Positions 22,862-36,115 of a stretch of 64,000 bases of DNA are shown piece by piece. How positions within the stretch are numbered: the stretch's first letter is position 1; the number at the start of each line of letters is the position of its first letter. Source of the stretch: Glossina fuscipes (lineage: Eukaryota; Arthropoda; Insecta; Diptera; Glossinidae); the NCBI RefSeq assembly GCF_014805625.2, contig NW_023998417.1, forward strand, positions 10,926,744 to 10,990,743, read 5' to 3'. A program made the position numbers and the translations under genes. The notes under the pieces are model-generated. The model did not search any database, was not told the origin of the DNA, and saw nothing but the letters and a program-made list of their open reading frames with translations.

Positions 22862-23540
22862 GTGCAATGGGTGCATGTGGTGTACTATAATTAGAATTAA
22901 CTTACTTTGTAAACTCACAATCACCTCCATAGGGCGACACACAAGCACACAAAATATTTACAAATGTTGTTATATATGCTAATTTAAAGTACCTTCTGAA
23001 AAAGATCAACTAAAGTTCCTCTATATTTTATTGGATTTTGATTCGAGCTAAGCGTCGTTAAAAAAGAAAAAAAAAAAAAAAAACTTTAAATGTTTAGTTT
23101 TTTCTAATTATTGAACATTTACAACGGTGTCATCACAAATGAGTTGCAGTTGTATATCGTACCTAAAGAGAGGTTTCGTTTTTATTACTATGGCTAGTGT
23201 TTTTGTGTATGAATTTAATTATTTAGCCTGCTGTGAAATCAGAGCCATGCCACCACCGTCATATAAACTGTATAGAAGAAATAACCTTCGTATAGTTCTT
23301 TACTATGTTACGAGGAGATGAAAAAGGGGAAAAGAGAATTCATAGTCTGTCTGTCGCGCTGGCACCTACAACGAACTCAACTCACATCACAATTCATTCA
23401 AAAAGATAAACATCTGCATGTAAATAAACGAATGAACCAACGGAACGAGCGAACGGTTGAGAAACCATTGATGATGTAGGTAAGTTATCGCCATTCAGAC
23501 GATTATACAAATCCACAAACAACAAAACAAAGTCTTTTAG
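22862..23540. other. Noncoding DNA
   Basis: Poly-A at 23069-23083. A less AT-rich block at 23340-23480 ends in a donor-like G|GTAAGTTATC (intron from 23481) but has no matching acceptor or open frame. Confidence 0.45.
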
Positions 23541-23547
23541 TTTCGGC

Positions 23548-23591
23548 TGATGATAATAATAATGATGACAATGATGATGATGATGATGATA

Positions 23592-23624
<33 letters not shown>

Positions 23625-23642
23625 TTCATCAATGATGATGAT
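23548..23642. repeat. (GAT)n trinucleotide tract
   Basis: About 30 GAT units with AAT interruptions. Confidence 0.95.
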
Positions 23643-23861
23643 TGTAGTAGTGTTTGTTTAATTGGGACCCAAAGAATTTAGTAGAAATGCTAATTAGTCG
23701 AAACATAGTGTATCGATCGATCGATTGTTGGTTGAATCGCAGCTATCAAAGTCTGTTTTGTGTTTGTTTTTAGTTTTTATTTTGGTTGTTATTGTTGTTG
23801 TATTACTTATTTATTGATTTAGTTTATTTTAGTATGCGGATTAGTATTCATATTATCTTTA

Positions 23862-23910
23862 GCTCTCTCTCTCTCTTTCTCGCTCTCTCTCTCTCTCTAT
23901 CTATCTCTTT
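23862..23910. repeat. (CT)n pyrimidine tract
   Basis: CT dinucleotides passing into CTAT and CTTT. Confidence 0.9.
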
Positions 23911-24251
23911 CCTTCTCTTTGTGACATTGCTATTACCTTACTATAGTAAACTTGTAAATTTATTTATTTATATATATATATCGATATAGGTATATAGGAA
24001 AAGTATAATAATTTCATTGTTATATATGTGACACCCTTCAACAAATTATGTCCGCCGATAAGTCTGACTTGTTTGTTTAGACATGAATTTAGAATTCAGT
24101 CAAGAAATAGTTGACTAATTTTTAAATCGCTTTGCAAAAATCAATCATTGATCGGAAATTTCGGAAATAATAAACTCACTATACGATAACTTGGCTCAAG
24201 TATCTGATTTGATATAACTGATGATTACGGTTTTTTAACAAAAATAGTCAT

Positions 24252-24255
<4 letters not shown>

Positions 24256-24283
<28 letters not shown>
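24256..24283. repeat. Poly(A) run, 28
   Basis: The longest clean A homopolymer in the window. No retroelement body was recognised next to it. Confidence 0.9.
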
Positions 24284-24285
<2 letters not shown>

Positions 24286-26340
24286 GAGGGCATACACCAT
24301 CTAATAGACACTATGTGTATTGGGTGAGTGTTCAAAATTCGCCTTAAAACATTTATTTACAGCTTGACCGCCTTAATTTTGGTTTTCGTTAAAGGGTTTT
24401 TTTCAATTTTCCTTTCCTTGTTTGTACGTCCGTTATTGTCTTTTTTTCTTTTTTTTTTTTTTTTTTTTTTCTTTTCTAGATCACTGACTTCTTGATAATT
24501 GGTTTCGTATTTATTGCCGTGTTTCTGTTTTTTAGTATTTAACATATTTCCAGGAAATCTTTGTTAATAAATTTAATATATTGATTAGATTTCGTTTTTA
24601 TTTTACAACGATTGCTATCACAAGACAACTTAGCTGCAGTTGAAGTGATCATGAATATATTTTAAAATACAACACAATTAAAATTAAAATAAATAAGTAA
24701 AAAGAAAACAATTCTGGAAGCATTTTTTTTTTATTTTTTTGACAGTCAATAGTCGTGTGAAGACTTTTTTTTTATCATAGCATCAATCTAAGGATAATAA
24801 ATAAAAAATTCCAATAACATATATAGAGAAATTTTCAATGATGAAGAGAAAGTCGAGCTAAATAAAGCTTTGATTTGACAATTTTTTTTTTTTTATTGTT
24901 ATATAAAAGTAAAACGAAACCTATACAGTCTTCGAATCCGTCAGATTTTAAGCAAAAAAGAAAAGAAAAAAATATAAAATCACTTACAACTTTGTGTGGG
25001 CATGGCACATTGTTGCACATAAATAGTAAAGTTTTTCGTAAAGTAAATGCAAAAAATTAACCAAAACCCCACAAATTTTCCCTTAAAGAAACCGAGTCGC
25101 ATACACTTTACATTGTGTTGCGGCCGTGTGCTCTAAGCAATTTGGGCAATTTTCAAAGTGCGTGCAGCGTGCGACTTCCAATATGTCTATGAAATTTGTA
25201 GACGAGAGGAGAGTATCAACAACATACACCACACATATGCATAGGCGGACAGACATGGCTTAATCGATTCAGAATTTCACGCTAATCGACAATGTATATA
25301 CAGATGCCCTATTCCTCGATGGGGAGTATGAAACAAGAAAAACTTGAAAGTTTATATGGCACATTAAATGTATGGAATATTTGTAAAAAATTGATACGCA
25401 CATATGGGATCGGCTGAAACTGCATCAACGCGTCACTGAGAAGTACAAAGAATTAGAAAAATCGGTCTAATCGAGTTCACATGTCTATTCATCTCGTGTC
25501 TTAAAGTATGGACCAGGGTAGAGAATTTTTTTAGTTGAAGAAAAGTTTGCATACTTTCTTTCAAGAAGTGAATGTACACACCTGCCGTTTAGAGAGCACT
25601 TTCATTGACGCACTCCTAGCTACAAGAAGGGATGCGCGCTTGAAAGAGGAACATTGCTTGCAAAATGGATCTTAAGACGATCTTCTGCAATCTGTTAAAC
25701 TCCAAAGATATTTTCGAGTTTTAAGCTTTCAATATGTTATTGAATAAGCTTTAAAGAGCGTTCTAGAGACACATCCATTACGTTATGTCTTGACTTATAA
25801 AATAAAAAGACAATTAGTTGCTGAGATGGATTTTCAATCTTTCTTCTACCTTACGATAGTAAACGAAAAAAAAAAAAAAATGCAACCAAAGTTTATTATT
25901 ATTATTGCTATTGCTTTAATCATTTTATTTCAATTACCACTACCGTTGATTGTCGTGATGAAGTGGCGCGCTTTATGAGAGGCACTCAAGTTAAAAAAAA
26001 AACGTATTTGTTACAAAATTAAATTTTAAATTTTTAATCGCTAAAAAAACCCTCTGATCTGGCTTATAAACTTGATTAACATTGATTAGCACATCAGGAT
26101 AGGAATCGTCGTTATATCCAGGTATATTAGTTTTATCGTGATGTCTGGAAAATCTATCTAGCAGCTGAGGATGCTGAAACTAGTAACATTTGCCCGTGGT
26201 CGTATTCAGATATTTCTATCTATTTTTTACATTCTTTAGATCTTAAAAGTTGGAATTGAGAGCATGCGACATAAAAAGATAATGCATACATATTGCTTTG
26301 AATCACGCTTTACAGCTTTTTGATGACGTCGCTCTTTTGG
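24284..26340. other. Noncoding DNA
   Basis: Poly-T at 24447-24470. 25085-25280 is less AT-rich and repeat-free but has no supported frame. The last about 100 bp may be the 3' untranslated part of the minus-strand retroelement at 26346. Confidence 0.5.
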
Positions 26341-26345
26341 AAGAT

Positions 26346-27000
26346 TTATTGTACTCGTCCATGCCTCCAGGCCTCCAGTTCTAGGATTCTTATGAATCCC
26401 GTCACCTTCTTTGGATTGCAGGACCACACCGTGTCCGGCGTGGCAAAATGCTCGCCAAACGCATGATGACGGGATGGCAGGGTGGTTCTGGATCGCCTCA
26501 TATTCACATAGAATATGATGGGACATCTTACTCGTCCCTTGGCAGTATCCTCATGGGTCGGTCTCAGACATATCCAAGTTTTTCAGATGTTACCAGGAGA
26601 AATTGTGATCACTGTAGAAACCCGTGACTAAAGACGAAAGTCGAATGGCCAGGCACCCGTATTAGGCGCACATAATTGTGCCTGCCTAGCTCATTCAGTG
26701 TTTGAAGGCACTCCAACACGAGCCTAAATTTTATCATTCGCTCCTTTAGGGGCTTTAAGGCGGCTTGACTGTTGGAGTAAATGCAGATTCGCTCTCTCCT
26801 CCAATGTCTTCTCAAGCATTCAGAGGCACATCCGGCGATTGCGTAGACATCTGCTTGCACCATGCAGACACTATTTCCAAATGATATGGCCTTCGCCATT
26901 TTTCAAGTTTGAATCGTCGGCGTGGCGTTTCCTTGTTTCCACACTGGATTCAAAAGCTTTCCCGCCCCAGCCCCATCTCGCAGGTAATTCTGTTGAGTAC
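26346..27000 (-). pseudogene. 3' end of non-LTR ORF2: RNase H and C-terminal finger
   Basis: Reading the minus strand from about 27000 to 26346, the 96-codon open part (26899-26609) carries the RNase H core: VQADVYAI, then IYSNSQAALK, then VPGHS. The family consensus is YSDSQAAL, so the catalytic Asp is replaced by Asn. Next comes a C-terminal zinc-finger-like segment (HLKNL ... YCQG ... HHILCEYEAI) matching the CRYC...ETS.HILCECEAI pattern of R1/I/LOA-type ORF2 proteins, with an in-frame TGA at 26551-26553 where the first Cys is expected and Cys-to-Tyr in the last pair. After a frameshift a tail follows (TPDTVWSCNPKKV, FIRILELEAW) to a TAA at 26346-26348. Upstream RT sequence is missing, so this is a 5'-truncated dead copy. 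The clade is not resolved. Confidence 0.75.
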
Positions 27001-27200
27001 AATCGATGATCGATAGGTCTCTCCGGTGAAGAGAAAAATATATTCCGGTTCTTAAGCATGACTCTCCTTAAGGAGAGGAGGAACAACGAGAGGTAACAAA
27101 TACTTAATAGCCCATCAGTAATACACGCCGTCCACGCCGTGTAAAATAGAGCGTCGCGAAATTCTATGCAGCTTAACTCTATGAGATAGCTCTCCATATA
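27001..27200 (-). pseudogene. Possible upstream extension of the retroelement
   Basis: Minus-strand frames here are open for about 100 codons in total with 26871-27000, but no RT motif could be read. The 5' truncation point probably lies between 27000 and 27200. Confidence 0.25.
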
Positions 27201-28800
27201 AATTTACGAACTTTACCATATCTTAATGGATAAGTAAGCGAATCTTTTTGCCTAAAAAAAAGGCCGTCTTATTAGATTATCCACAATGTGAATGAAAAGA
27301 TAAGCGACTGAAAACTGTTAAAGTTAATGATACTTAAAAATGAATTTGTCATCTTACCTTTTAATCAGTAATCTAGACAATACAATATGTGTGTTGTTGT
27401 TTTTCGATAATGGGATTGAAACTTTAAAACATAAAATAGAAAAATTCACACAAAAATGTGTTTTCAACACAAAAACACATTAACATTCCTACCGCCATGT
27501 TGATTTAAAAAAAAAAAAAAAATCATTTCAATTTTTCCGAATTTGGTGATAAACTCCTTTAAAGGCATAACTCGTTTATACATAAACACGTTGATTAGAT
27601 ACAATTAAGAAAATGGAGTGTACGACAGCAAGTAAGTGAATGGACGTGAAATGCTGTAAAAGCTGCAAAGGGGAAGTCGAAGTTTGGCTAATTTTAGTTT
27701 GGACGACAATAATCGAAGACCAGTTCAAAATTCAATTAATTCGCTTCGTAATTATTGACAGAATTTGACTGATTTGATCATCTAATTTTTAATCCAGAGA
27801 TATCTTACAGAATGGAGATCTTGCACGGGGTTTGCGGGTTCGATCACTAGGTCGACAGTTTTTAAAAGGTTTGAAAAATTGTCTGACGTTTGTCAGGCAT
27901 CTACTCTTTTGCCCTTGAAAAACTAGTGTAAAGGAAGAACAATTAAACGAACGTAACATAAACAGAATGCATCGGTGGACACGGGATAACTTCAGGATCT
28001 TATCTTGAGTTATGGATTTAAACCCGATTTATTAAAAGAGTAATAGATACCGGTAGCCATTATTTTGACCACCCGTTCGATGTGAAGGTTTATTTTATCA
28101 GAGTAAAATATTTTATGTACAATAACAGACGCATCAAGGAATATGTATGAAAGCATGTATATGAACATATATGTTACAGGTATATGTTTCCGATAAGAAA
28201 AGAAATTATTTTTTACCAAAAAGAATCGAAAATCATTGTTAAAAAATTCCAATCAATTTCTGTTTACTAAAACTAATGAGTTATTAAACAACTGTGAACT
28301 ACAAGGACGTCTAACGTTCTGAGGAGTACATGTGCTCAACATTATTTTTTAATTGTTGATCATTCCAGATGAGATTCTGGCCAAAAGATTTATCTTAAGT
28401 TCTATGAATCCGATGAAATGTCTGACGTATCTGGACGATGATAAATGAATAAATTTGTCAAAATGAAAACCTAAAAGGCCAGCGCAAATCTATATTTAAA
28501 TTGATATCAGATTGATAGCTTAAGGCATCAATACTTCTCATTTTGATCCTCTCCTAACGTGTTTGAAGACTTTAAAAAGTACTGTGCTGGCAACTGAGAG
28601 CAATCTTCATGTGAAAACACTCACGATTCGTGCCGTTGACTTAATAACCATAACAATCAAAAATCAATAAATTATTTTGTATAAAAGTTAGGTGAATAGT
28701 AGAATAATATTAATATAATATATTTGAGTTAAGAGTATCAAAAATTCGATGCATTTTCACCTGATTTTTTAATTAAATTTTCTTTTCTTTGATTTCTTTT
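27200..28800. other. AT-rich noncoding DNA upstream of the microexon
   Basis: Poly-A at 27507-27522. A B-box-like motif lies at 27837 (listed separately). No coding support. Confidence 0.5.
27801..27870 (+). mobile_element. Possible second tRNA-like SINE head
   Basis: TTACAGAATGG (27805-27815) resembles an A box, and GGTTCGATCAC (27837-27847) shares GGTTCGA with the B box, 32 bp apart as in tRNA genes. Acceptor pairing, tail and target duplication were not found. Weak. Confidence 0.25.
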
Positions 28801-28803
28801 TAG

Positions 28804-28845
28804 GCTGCAAAAGGCGATGTCGGGGAATCGAGTTTAAGAAAACAT
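28804..28845 (+). CDS. 42-nt microexon candidate, unknown protein
   Basis: A long pyrimidine-rich tract (28768-28800) ends in TTTTTAG and is followed by 42 bases and a consensus donor, CAT|GTAAGTGATT. Both splice sites are textbook quality. The length is a multiple of three, so inclusion or skipping would not shift the frame, as expected of a cassette microexon. Phase 0 reads AAKGDVGESSLRKH. Starting two bases later it reads CKRRCRGIEFKKT, also open. The third frame has a stop. The segment is less AT-rich than its flanks. It would sit inside a long + strand intron. No gene was recognised from such a short peptide. The splice signals make it one of the best-supported exons in the window. Confidence 0.5.
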
Positions 28846-29190
28846 GTAAGTGATTCTATAAAATGCTCTAAAATTTTGCCAATAATCCATTCATTTAGCG
28901 TTTTAAACAGACAACAAACCAACATAGAAAGAACAAAAAAAAAAAAAAAAAAAAATTAAATAAAATAAAAACACGTATTAAGCAATTACAAATTAACTTA
29001 ATTGCCAACATTTTATTCGCGGTTTTCTAATGCAAAATATTTTAATTTAGACTAGATCGTGACATTAATTGTTTTGAATAAAACAACATTGCCTGGCGAA
29101 CTTAGGCAAAAACTTTATACGCTCAGTGATCTCCTGCTGCTGAATGCTATTAATGCCTATATATGCACAATGCCAACGAAAACACGCATC

Positions 29191-29222
<32 letters not shown>

Positions 29223-29234
29223 CATATATATATG
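29191..29234. repeat. (CA)n / (TA)n microsatellite
   Basis: CACA passes into about 19 TA units with one CATA break. Confidence 0.9.
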
Positions 29235-32200
29235 GAGACAAACACTTATGCATTTTATATTGTAAAGCATACGAAAGATGTTACTCTCCAAAAATGAACT
29301 AACTGCCTTGCCATAGTTGAGTTTTACATTTAAGCTACTGTTGAGTATTTCAACTCCACTCGATGATAGGCTAATGTATATGTGTATTTGTTTTTTTTTT
29401 TTTTTTTTGTAATTTAACAACCATTCGTAACGTTTGCTATTTACTATTTACTATTTTTTTGCTTTGCATTTCAAAGTTTATTGCATTATTTGCAAATTTG
29501 CATAAATTGCTTGTGTGTGATTTGTAGACATAGACAACATATCCAGCAAATAAATATAATTCCAATGATCTTGGGCATGATTTTGTGTTGTTTGTCTCTA
29601 CGGCTGCTGTTATGAGTACATTAACTTTTTTATTTATTTATTTATTTTTTTTTTTTATTTTTTTGCATTTTTAACAATTTAGAACACTTTGCTTTTCCAT
29701 GAGTCAATTTTCAAATACTTGCCTTGAATTTAAATTCATTTTGAAAACGTTCATGCATTTTCTCTTTTTTTTTCGATTTTTCATTTTATTTTAAGTCAGT
29801 TTGTTAAGTGAATTGAATGCGTTATAAGTTTTCCTCAAAATGCCGTCGGGATACGACGTTAAGGTTTTGCAAAATACTGATGATGGCGTAGAATGATCTG
29901 TTCGATTTTGTTCTTACCCGCTTTACACATTTTGGACATGGTTTTTTTTCTTTTTATCTATATGCATAAATATTGAGAATCTCAGGCACCGCACGAACTC
30001 TTAATCAGCCAGAATAGCTGTATGAGAATGCTCTAGTATATATATATATGAGTTTGTGTAAGGTAGAATTGGGACAACTTCCGTCCAGGTGAAAGTAAGG
30101 CAATAACATCAAAGCTTTGCCGAGGATCGCTTGAAATCCAGAAAATATTTAAAAAAGAAAAGAATTTATAGTCTATGATCTGTGTTAGTTATCCATCCTT
30201 GTTTGGTTTGTGCGATTTGATGACACTCTTGGTTCTTTAGTATAAAATACTTGCTGTAGTTATTTTCCAACTTTCAAGAGGATCGTTTAGAACTTTTATT
30301 GCTCCCATTAGTAAATGTATTAGAGCCCAAATGATGTGTGTAAAAAAGAAAAGACAAGAAAGGCAATTAAAATGTCGGAAAAATAGTCGGCTGCTAAATG
30401 TCCCTGTACAGTAGATAAGAATGAAAGTGACAAAGATCGCATTACATTATAGGACTGTGTCGGAAAATTTCTTCATATTGACATACCTTGGCAAGTCTAC
30501 CTCATTTACTAGGCATCGGGCCAGACGTTTTTGCTAATTATATCGATTTCAATCTATGAAACGATTTGTTGCAGACCAAAAAACTATCGTGCGACAGCGT
30601 TACATTGATTATCACGCTATACCCGGCTAACTGTTAAACTTTGCACATATCATTAAAAACAGGAATTCATTTGCACCAACTTATTTAAATCTCTGATAAT
30701 GGCCGTTTTGCTTTATGATATGAAAGTGTGGGTAGCAATAATCTTTAGATTCCAAAATAATAATACACTGATAAAGTGATTTATTGCAGCAACATTTTTT
30801 GCTAAAGCATAAAGTTTTTTATTTTTTATAATGAACGCTCGACAAAAACAAAATCACTATTATCAGGAAAAGCAATAGCATTTTCCAAAATTAACAAAAA
30901 CAAACGAAATTTTACAAATTAGACAAAATTTATGGTTTTAATGGGTTTCCCGTACAACACAATTTATCCAAAATAATTGTTTACTTTGCTAGACAGAATT
31001 GTAAGAATGTTTGTGTTTTTGCCGTTTGTCTTAAGAAAGCCAAAAGCAAACTTGTTCATGTAGCATGTAGCAAGCAAAGGCATTTATTTAAGTTGCGGCA
31101 TAATAACGAACTAAGGAAGTTAGTGGAAGATTAAAAAATCTAAAGCAACAAAACACACTTTTATATAGTTTGATCTGTCGCTAAAGACATATCAGCGTAC
31201 TAGGTTTATGATATTGTCTGTCATGAGGGAAGTTTTCTTGAATTTGTAAAGTACTTTCTCAAATACGATATAATTTTTGCTATGACATTTTGATCGTATG
31301 TCTACTTAGATACAGTCGTGCTTTTTTTTTTTTAAAACCGCATGTATGATTGGATTATGCTCTTTATTAAAGGAAGGCATAAAGAAATCAAAAAATGTTT
31401 CTCTAAAATTGCCGTAACAAGTAATTTTTTTATAATATAGTAATTGAGAACGCAAAAGAATTTGCCAATCTATTCAAAGGACAAAAATTTGTTGAAAAAG
31501 CTTTGCTTTTCGTTCCAACCCCACAGTGATAAGTGATAATCTTGGGAAAAATAAAGGAATTAAAACAATAACAACTTCTTCGTTAATCCTTAATTCTTAT
31601 CAATGACAATGTGCCGAAAGCGAGATCTTAATACGATTGTTTTTTCGTTTGTTGTTGTTAAAGAACAAAAGCTCTCATAGAACTACGTGAATTGAAACAA
31701 GAGTTATGTTTCACTCTCTTTCATGTACCTCACATTCGTTTGTTTATTAATTCAGAGCTGGTAACTCTCTATCGTGAGATTTATGTCAAATAAAAATTTT
31801 TCACGTGTAAAGCTGAGGTTTATAAATTTACTGTTCTTAGCAAATGGCGTTTTATAAAAGTGTTAAAAGCCCGGAAACTTATTGAAATTAATAAGAAACA
31901 AATTGTGTTAAGTGTATTGTATATGTAGTGCAGGGTATCAAAAATGCAGGTTAAAGTTTAATTCTATTGCTTGCTTAGAAGTTTTTATCTTTGGCGTAAC
32001 AATTGTCTTCATCTCTGTGTCTCTACTTCATATATGAGCTCTTGTTTTTGCAAGATGTCTGTCGGCTTAGTGTATGCACGTATTAACGGATAGTCATTTT
32101 ATTTTTATTTTTTTTTCTCTTTTGTTTTCTTATAAAGTAAACGGTTTATGAAACAACAAGTTGTGATTATTTTTTGTGGAAAAACCAATTTTATTCGTTA

Positions 32201-32634
32201 ATTGAAAATTTTCGTCAATATTATATATGTATATATAAATGTTAGAGATATAAAAAGAAAAAAAAAAAAGTATTTTTATTGTCGTTCAGCCATATTCATA
32301 CAAATCATTAAACAATAATAAAAATGGTTAACAAATGTGATTTTATGACATCTGTACATATGTATGTAATCAAATATCTACAACAAGCAGTAACGTAAAC
32401 ATGCATACAAATGTCAAATTCATTATTGGTCTAACTGGTTGACTGGTTAGTCGATTGGAAATTAAGTTTTGCGTTAATGCCCGCTGCTGATGAAGATCGT
32501 GATGAAGTTTGTTATAGTAAATAAAGAGTTTTTCTTGTTACACAATATCAACAGACTCATTCAAAAGAAAAAAACGCGACGCTCTAAAAACATTTAGAAT
32601 GAACAACGCACACAACAACTTTTGTAAGAATGAC

Positions 32635-32672
32635 AACAACATCAACAACAACAATAACAACAGCAACATTAA
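32635..32672. repeat. Imperfect (AAC)n tract
   Basis: The last of the AAC-oriented tracts of this window; beyond it the longer tracts read TTG. Confidence 0.8.
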
Positions 32673-32921
32673 TATCATAACATTTTTAAGTTGCTGGAGT
32701 TGATTTTATTTCATGTTTTCGTTTGTTTGTCGTCTTGTCATAAATGTATTTAAGATAACGTTTTGCTTTTGAGATGGTGTTAAAGAGATGTCTACGTGTG
32801 TTTGTGTGCTCTGTAGCATTGCATTTGAGTGGCAGTGATGATGTTTTATGATGGCATCATGTTCATCTTTTTTTCAGCATTAACCAACAGTCACTGATAA
32901 TGATGTTGTTGCCGCTGTCGC

Positions 32922-32952
32922 TGTTACTATTCCTGCTGCTGCTGCTGCTGCC
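32922..32952. repeat. (CTG)n tract
   Basis: Six CTG units after GCCGCTGTCGCTG. Confidence 0.9.
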
Positions 32953-33109
32953 TCTGATATTATTTGTTTAAGTTTTACAACGAGTTGGGTGTTGATTACG
33001 TTTCCGTTTGTGAGAAAATCTAACATAATTATTATTATTGAACATTAAATATTAAAGAATATGTAAACAGAGATTTGTCGGACATCAAGTTTGGTTTGTT
33101 GAGGTTGTC

Positions 33110-33153
33110 TTTGTTGTTGTTGTTATTGTTGTTGTTATTATTATTATTGTTGT
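33110..33153. repeat. (TTG)n / (TTA)n tract
   Basis: TTG units, then TTA units, then TTG. Confidence 0.9.
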
Positions 33154-35616
33154 CAATGTGCTTGTATAATTTGCCCCTGGGACAAGATCATTTGTTGTTA
33201 AATCAAATTGATTATTATCCCGGCAAATGACGGTTGCTTGTTGTTCTCATTATTTGATTGTGATTGTCGTAGACATTAATTGGAACATGACGTCTTATCG
33301 AAAGGCACCAAGTGTGTACATGTGCGTGTATTGAATATATAAAAAAGTTTTCAATCCGTTTATGAAATTATTAATGAATTTATAGATTGGACAATAAGTT
33401 TTCTTTTTTTACAATTCTAAAAAACAAACGCTGGAATATTCAAGGTAAGTTAGTGTAAAACTTTATTGAAATTATTTTAAAAAAAAGTTATATTTGGAGA
33501 ATTTCATTATCAAATTAATGTAGTTGACTTTCCAAAGCCTTCTCTAGCAGTTATTCTGGGCCAAAATCTATCTAGTATAATGAATATTCTTTATTCAGTG
33601 AATGCGTTTGGCACTATTCAAGCATAAAATTAAAAAAAAAAGAAGAAAAGAATGAATAACGAGAAGGTTTAAAATAATTTTCGTTTCTTCCCTTTAGAGA
33701 CTAATATTAAAAATTTCTTTAATGACTTTTTCGAAAGTCTGTCTTCTTGTAAGACATACCTGTATAGAAATCTGTATACTTTCCGTTAGACGTAACAGTT
33801 GTTATTTTATTTGAAATGTCCAGAGGACGGTTGCATAGTCTTTTTGCTAACTACGTTGGTCTATTCCTAACTTCATGTTATACCTAACATATTCTGCATC
33901 CTATTATATTATATTAAATTTACTTATATTAGATTCTCTCAGCGCACTTTGCACTTTCTTAGACTGGGCTGGCATACGGTCTGACTACGTAAAGCTGTTT
34001 TTTTTCTTTTTTCTTACATTTAAGTTATTCTTTTTAATACCATATTGTTTCTTATTTGAATAATTGGACTCTTTATTTCCGTTTAGCGATTCGATATCTT
34101 TCTCGGTATATTTCGATTTGTAAACTAATCGGTCTGCCATCTCTTCCGTGAGAGTAATACATTTTAAAAACTATAGACTGAGCGAGTACTGAGAACTGAG
34201 AAGTGCCTGAGAAGCTTTGCACGTTCAGGCTATGAGTTTTAGTTGACCTTAGAGGAAATTAGAGGAACTGCCGTTTACCCAAATGAGAAAAATCTTCTTC
34301 TCTGCTCCTGTGAAATTCGATTTAAATGATACGAGCCAGGTTCTTAGCTTCTATCTTGATGACTTTGCCTATTTGAGAATTTAAACAAAAGTAAGATAAG
34401 AGAAAGGACTTACGGACACACCTGGCCAAATCTCTACTTAGAATCTAATGCTAATTAAAAAATTTTGTGAAGCCAGCTTATTATTACCATCCACCATACC
34501 ATCTTACGATAATCACGAGATTAGGTATCAAACGCCAGCTTATTGTCCCGCTTCTTAGCCTGACAAGCTTCTATAAGAAGTAATATTTTTATTTCTTCAA
34601 AACTGTTGGCTTCTTTTAATTAAGAGATAACCGCTGTAAGCACTTTAGAAAAAAAAAAAAAACGAGAGAACAGAATTTGAAAACTAGGTAAGAAACTGGG
34701 CAACTAATCAATTGCTCCACTTTTATTATTAATTCTTCGATTTTATGTCAACATTTTTACTAACTTTACTTGCGAATTCCAATAGAAAATGATTTTCTCG
34801 AAGATTGTGTGTTTTTCCAAGCAACCGTCGGTGACTACGAAAATTTGTCCTCTCAATTGAAAACCTTTAGTACCACTCAACCGGTCCATAGAACAAAAGT
34901 GACTAAGACCAAAGCCTTAAAGCGACTGACAAATGCTACTTAAAAGTGTATTGGAGTTTCTGGTTTAATTTTGCTCAACCATTGCTCCGTAAACTTAAGC
35001 AAATTGCACAATTTAAGGGTTTGTGTGTGTGCTTGAGTGCTTAAAAAGATATTCTGGTCTAACTAGTGTGTTGAATTTCCCCTTTTCTGGCTAATGAAAC
35101 CAGTTTTTCTATATAATTGAAACATGTTTAAGCCTTTTTTTTTTTTGCCTGCATTTAAGCAACTTGATCTCAGGTACTTATTAAGGCAAAAGTAACGCCT
35201 ATAATATTTTTTGCGTGAACAAGGAGGAGCTTCCATTTAGCTTTGGCTAACTAAGCAAGCATAATTTCGATTTGTTGCATTTTATTTATTTTTTTTTTTG
35301 TTGTCTTTTCCTTACTTATGTTACGTTTGTGTTTTCTAGCCTTTCGCAGGTAAACACATGCAATCACGTTTTGCCAAGATGGTGTCAAGAGTTTCGCTAG
35401 TAAAAATGGTGGATTTTTTTGTTCGATCAAGTTTATATTACTAATACTACTAATACTACTACTACTGTTGGTGCTTACTGTATATCAAAGTATTGTTATT
35501 CAAAGTAGTCTTATAGACTTCTTGGCAATGGCTATACAATTGGATTTTCAGGAATTATTTCATCATTCTAGGAAATTGAATATAAAAGCGTTTATGTTAA
35601 CAGACAGATAGAAAGA

Positions 35617-35652
35617 CACAGTCACAGTCACAGTCACAGTCACAGTCGCAGT
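35617..35652. repeat. (CACAGT)n hexanucleotide repeat
   Basis: Five perfect units and one CGCAGT, followed by less regular CAGG/GCAC units to 35690. Confidence 0.95.
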
Positions 35653-36088
35653 AAGAGCCGCAAACCGCAGCCATAGGCACAGGCATAAAGCCTTAGTCAG
35701 TCCGGACGAAAGACGGACATGAATGAAATGTTGTTAAGCTTGCCAATAACATGCCACTTATTGTGTAAAACGTATCAATAAATGATCTTGATGTATCAAT
35801 ATTGTATTTGTGTCTACACTAAATAAACACATATGTAGGCAGTTAAGTTAAGTTAAGTAAGTAAGTGTACGTTGAATCCAAAAATTGACAATTGTCTCAG
35901 CGGCAGTCAAGCAGTATTTTGGTTTAGGAGTGTGATTGAAGAATTCGTGGAAATTTCAATTGAGGAAAAGACTTGAAAGAAAAAAAAGGAAAAAAAAAAA
36001 AGGGTGGAATTTAAAGGTTAGTTCTCAACACCGCCGCCACCAACACCATTACCACTAACACAATAACACAATAACTATCATCGTCGTC

Positions 36089-36115
36089 ATTGCCACCATT
36101 GCCACCATTGCCATT
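36089..36115. repeat. (CCATTG)n short array
   Basis: Repeated GCCACCATT units, period 9. Confidence 0.8.

Larger units (their letters stand above)
28846..33100. other. AT-rich noncoding DNA
   Basis: Contains the AT microsatellite at 29191, poly-A/T runs (28938-28955, 29391-29408, 29645-29656) and short AAC tracts. No coding or transposon motif seen. Confidence 0.5.

Noticed and set aside
27604..27635. ATGGAGTGTACG followed by a GTAAGTG donor, considered as a tiny first coding exon
   Set aside because: Only six codons, no promoter motif upstream; too little to support.
32875..32995. CTTTTTTTCAG acceptor followed by a Leu-rich frame
   Set aside because: The open frame is a CTG-repeat translation.
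33420..33450. CAAG|GTAAGTTAG donor
   Set aside because: No acceptor or open frame upstream within a reasonable distance.
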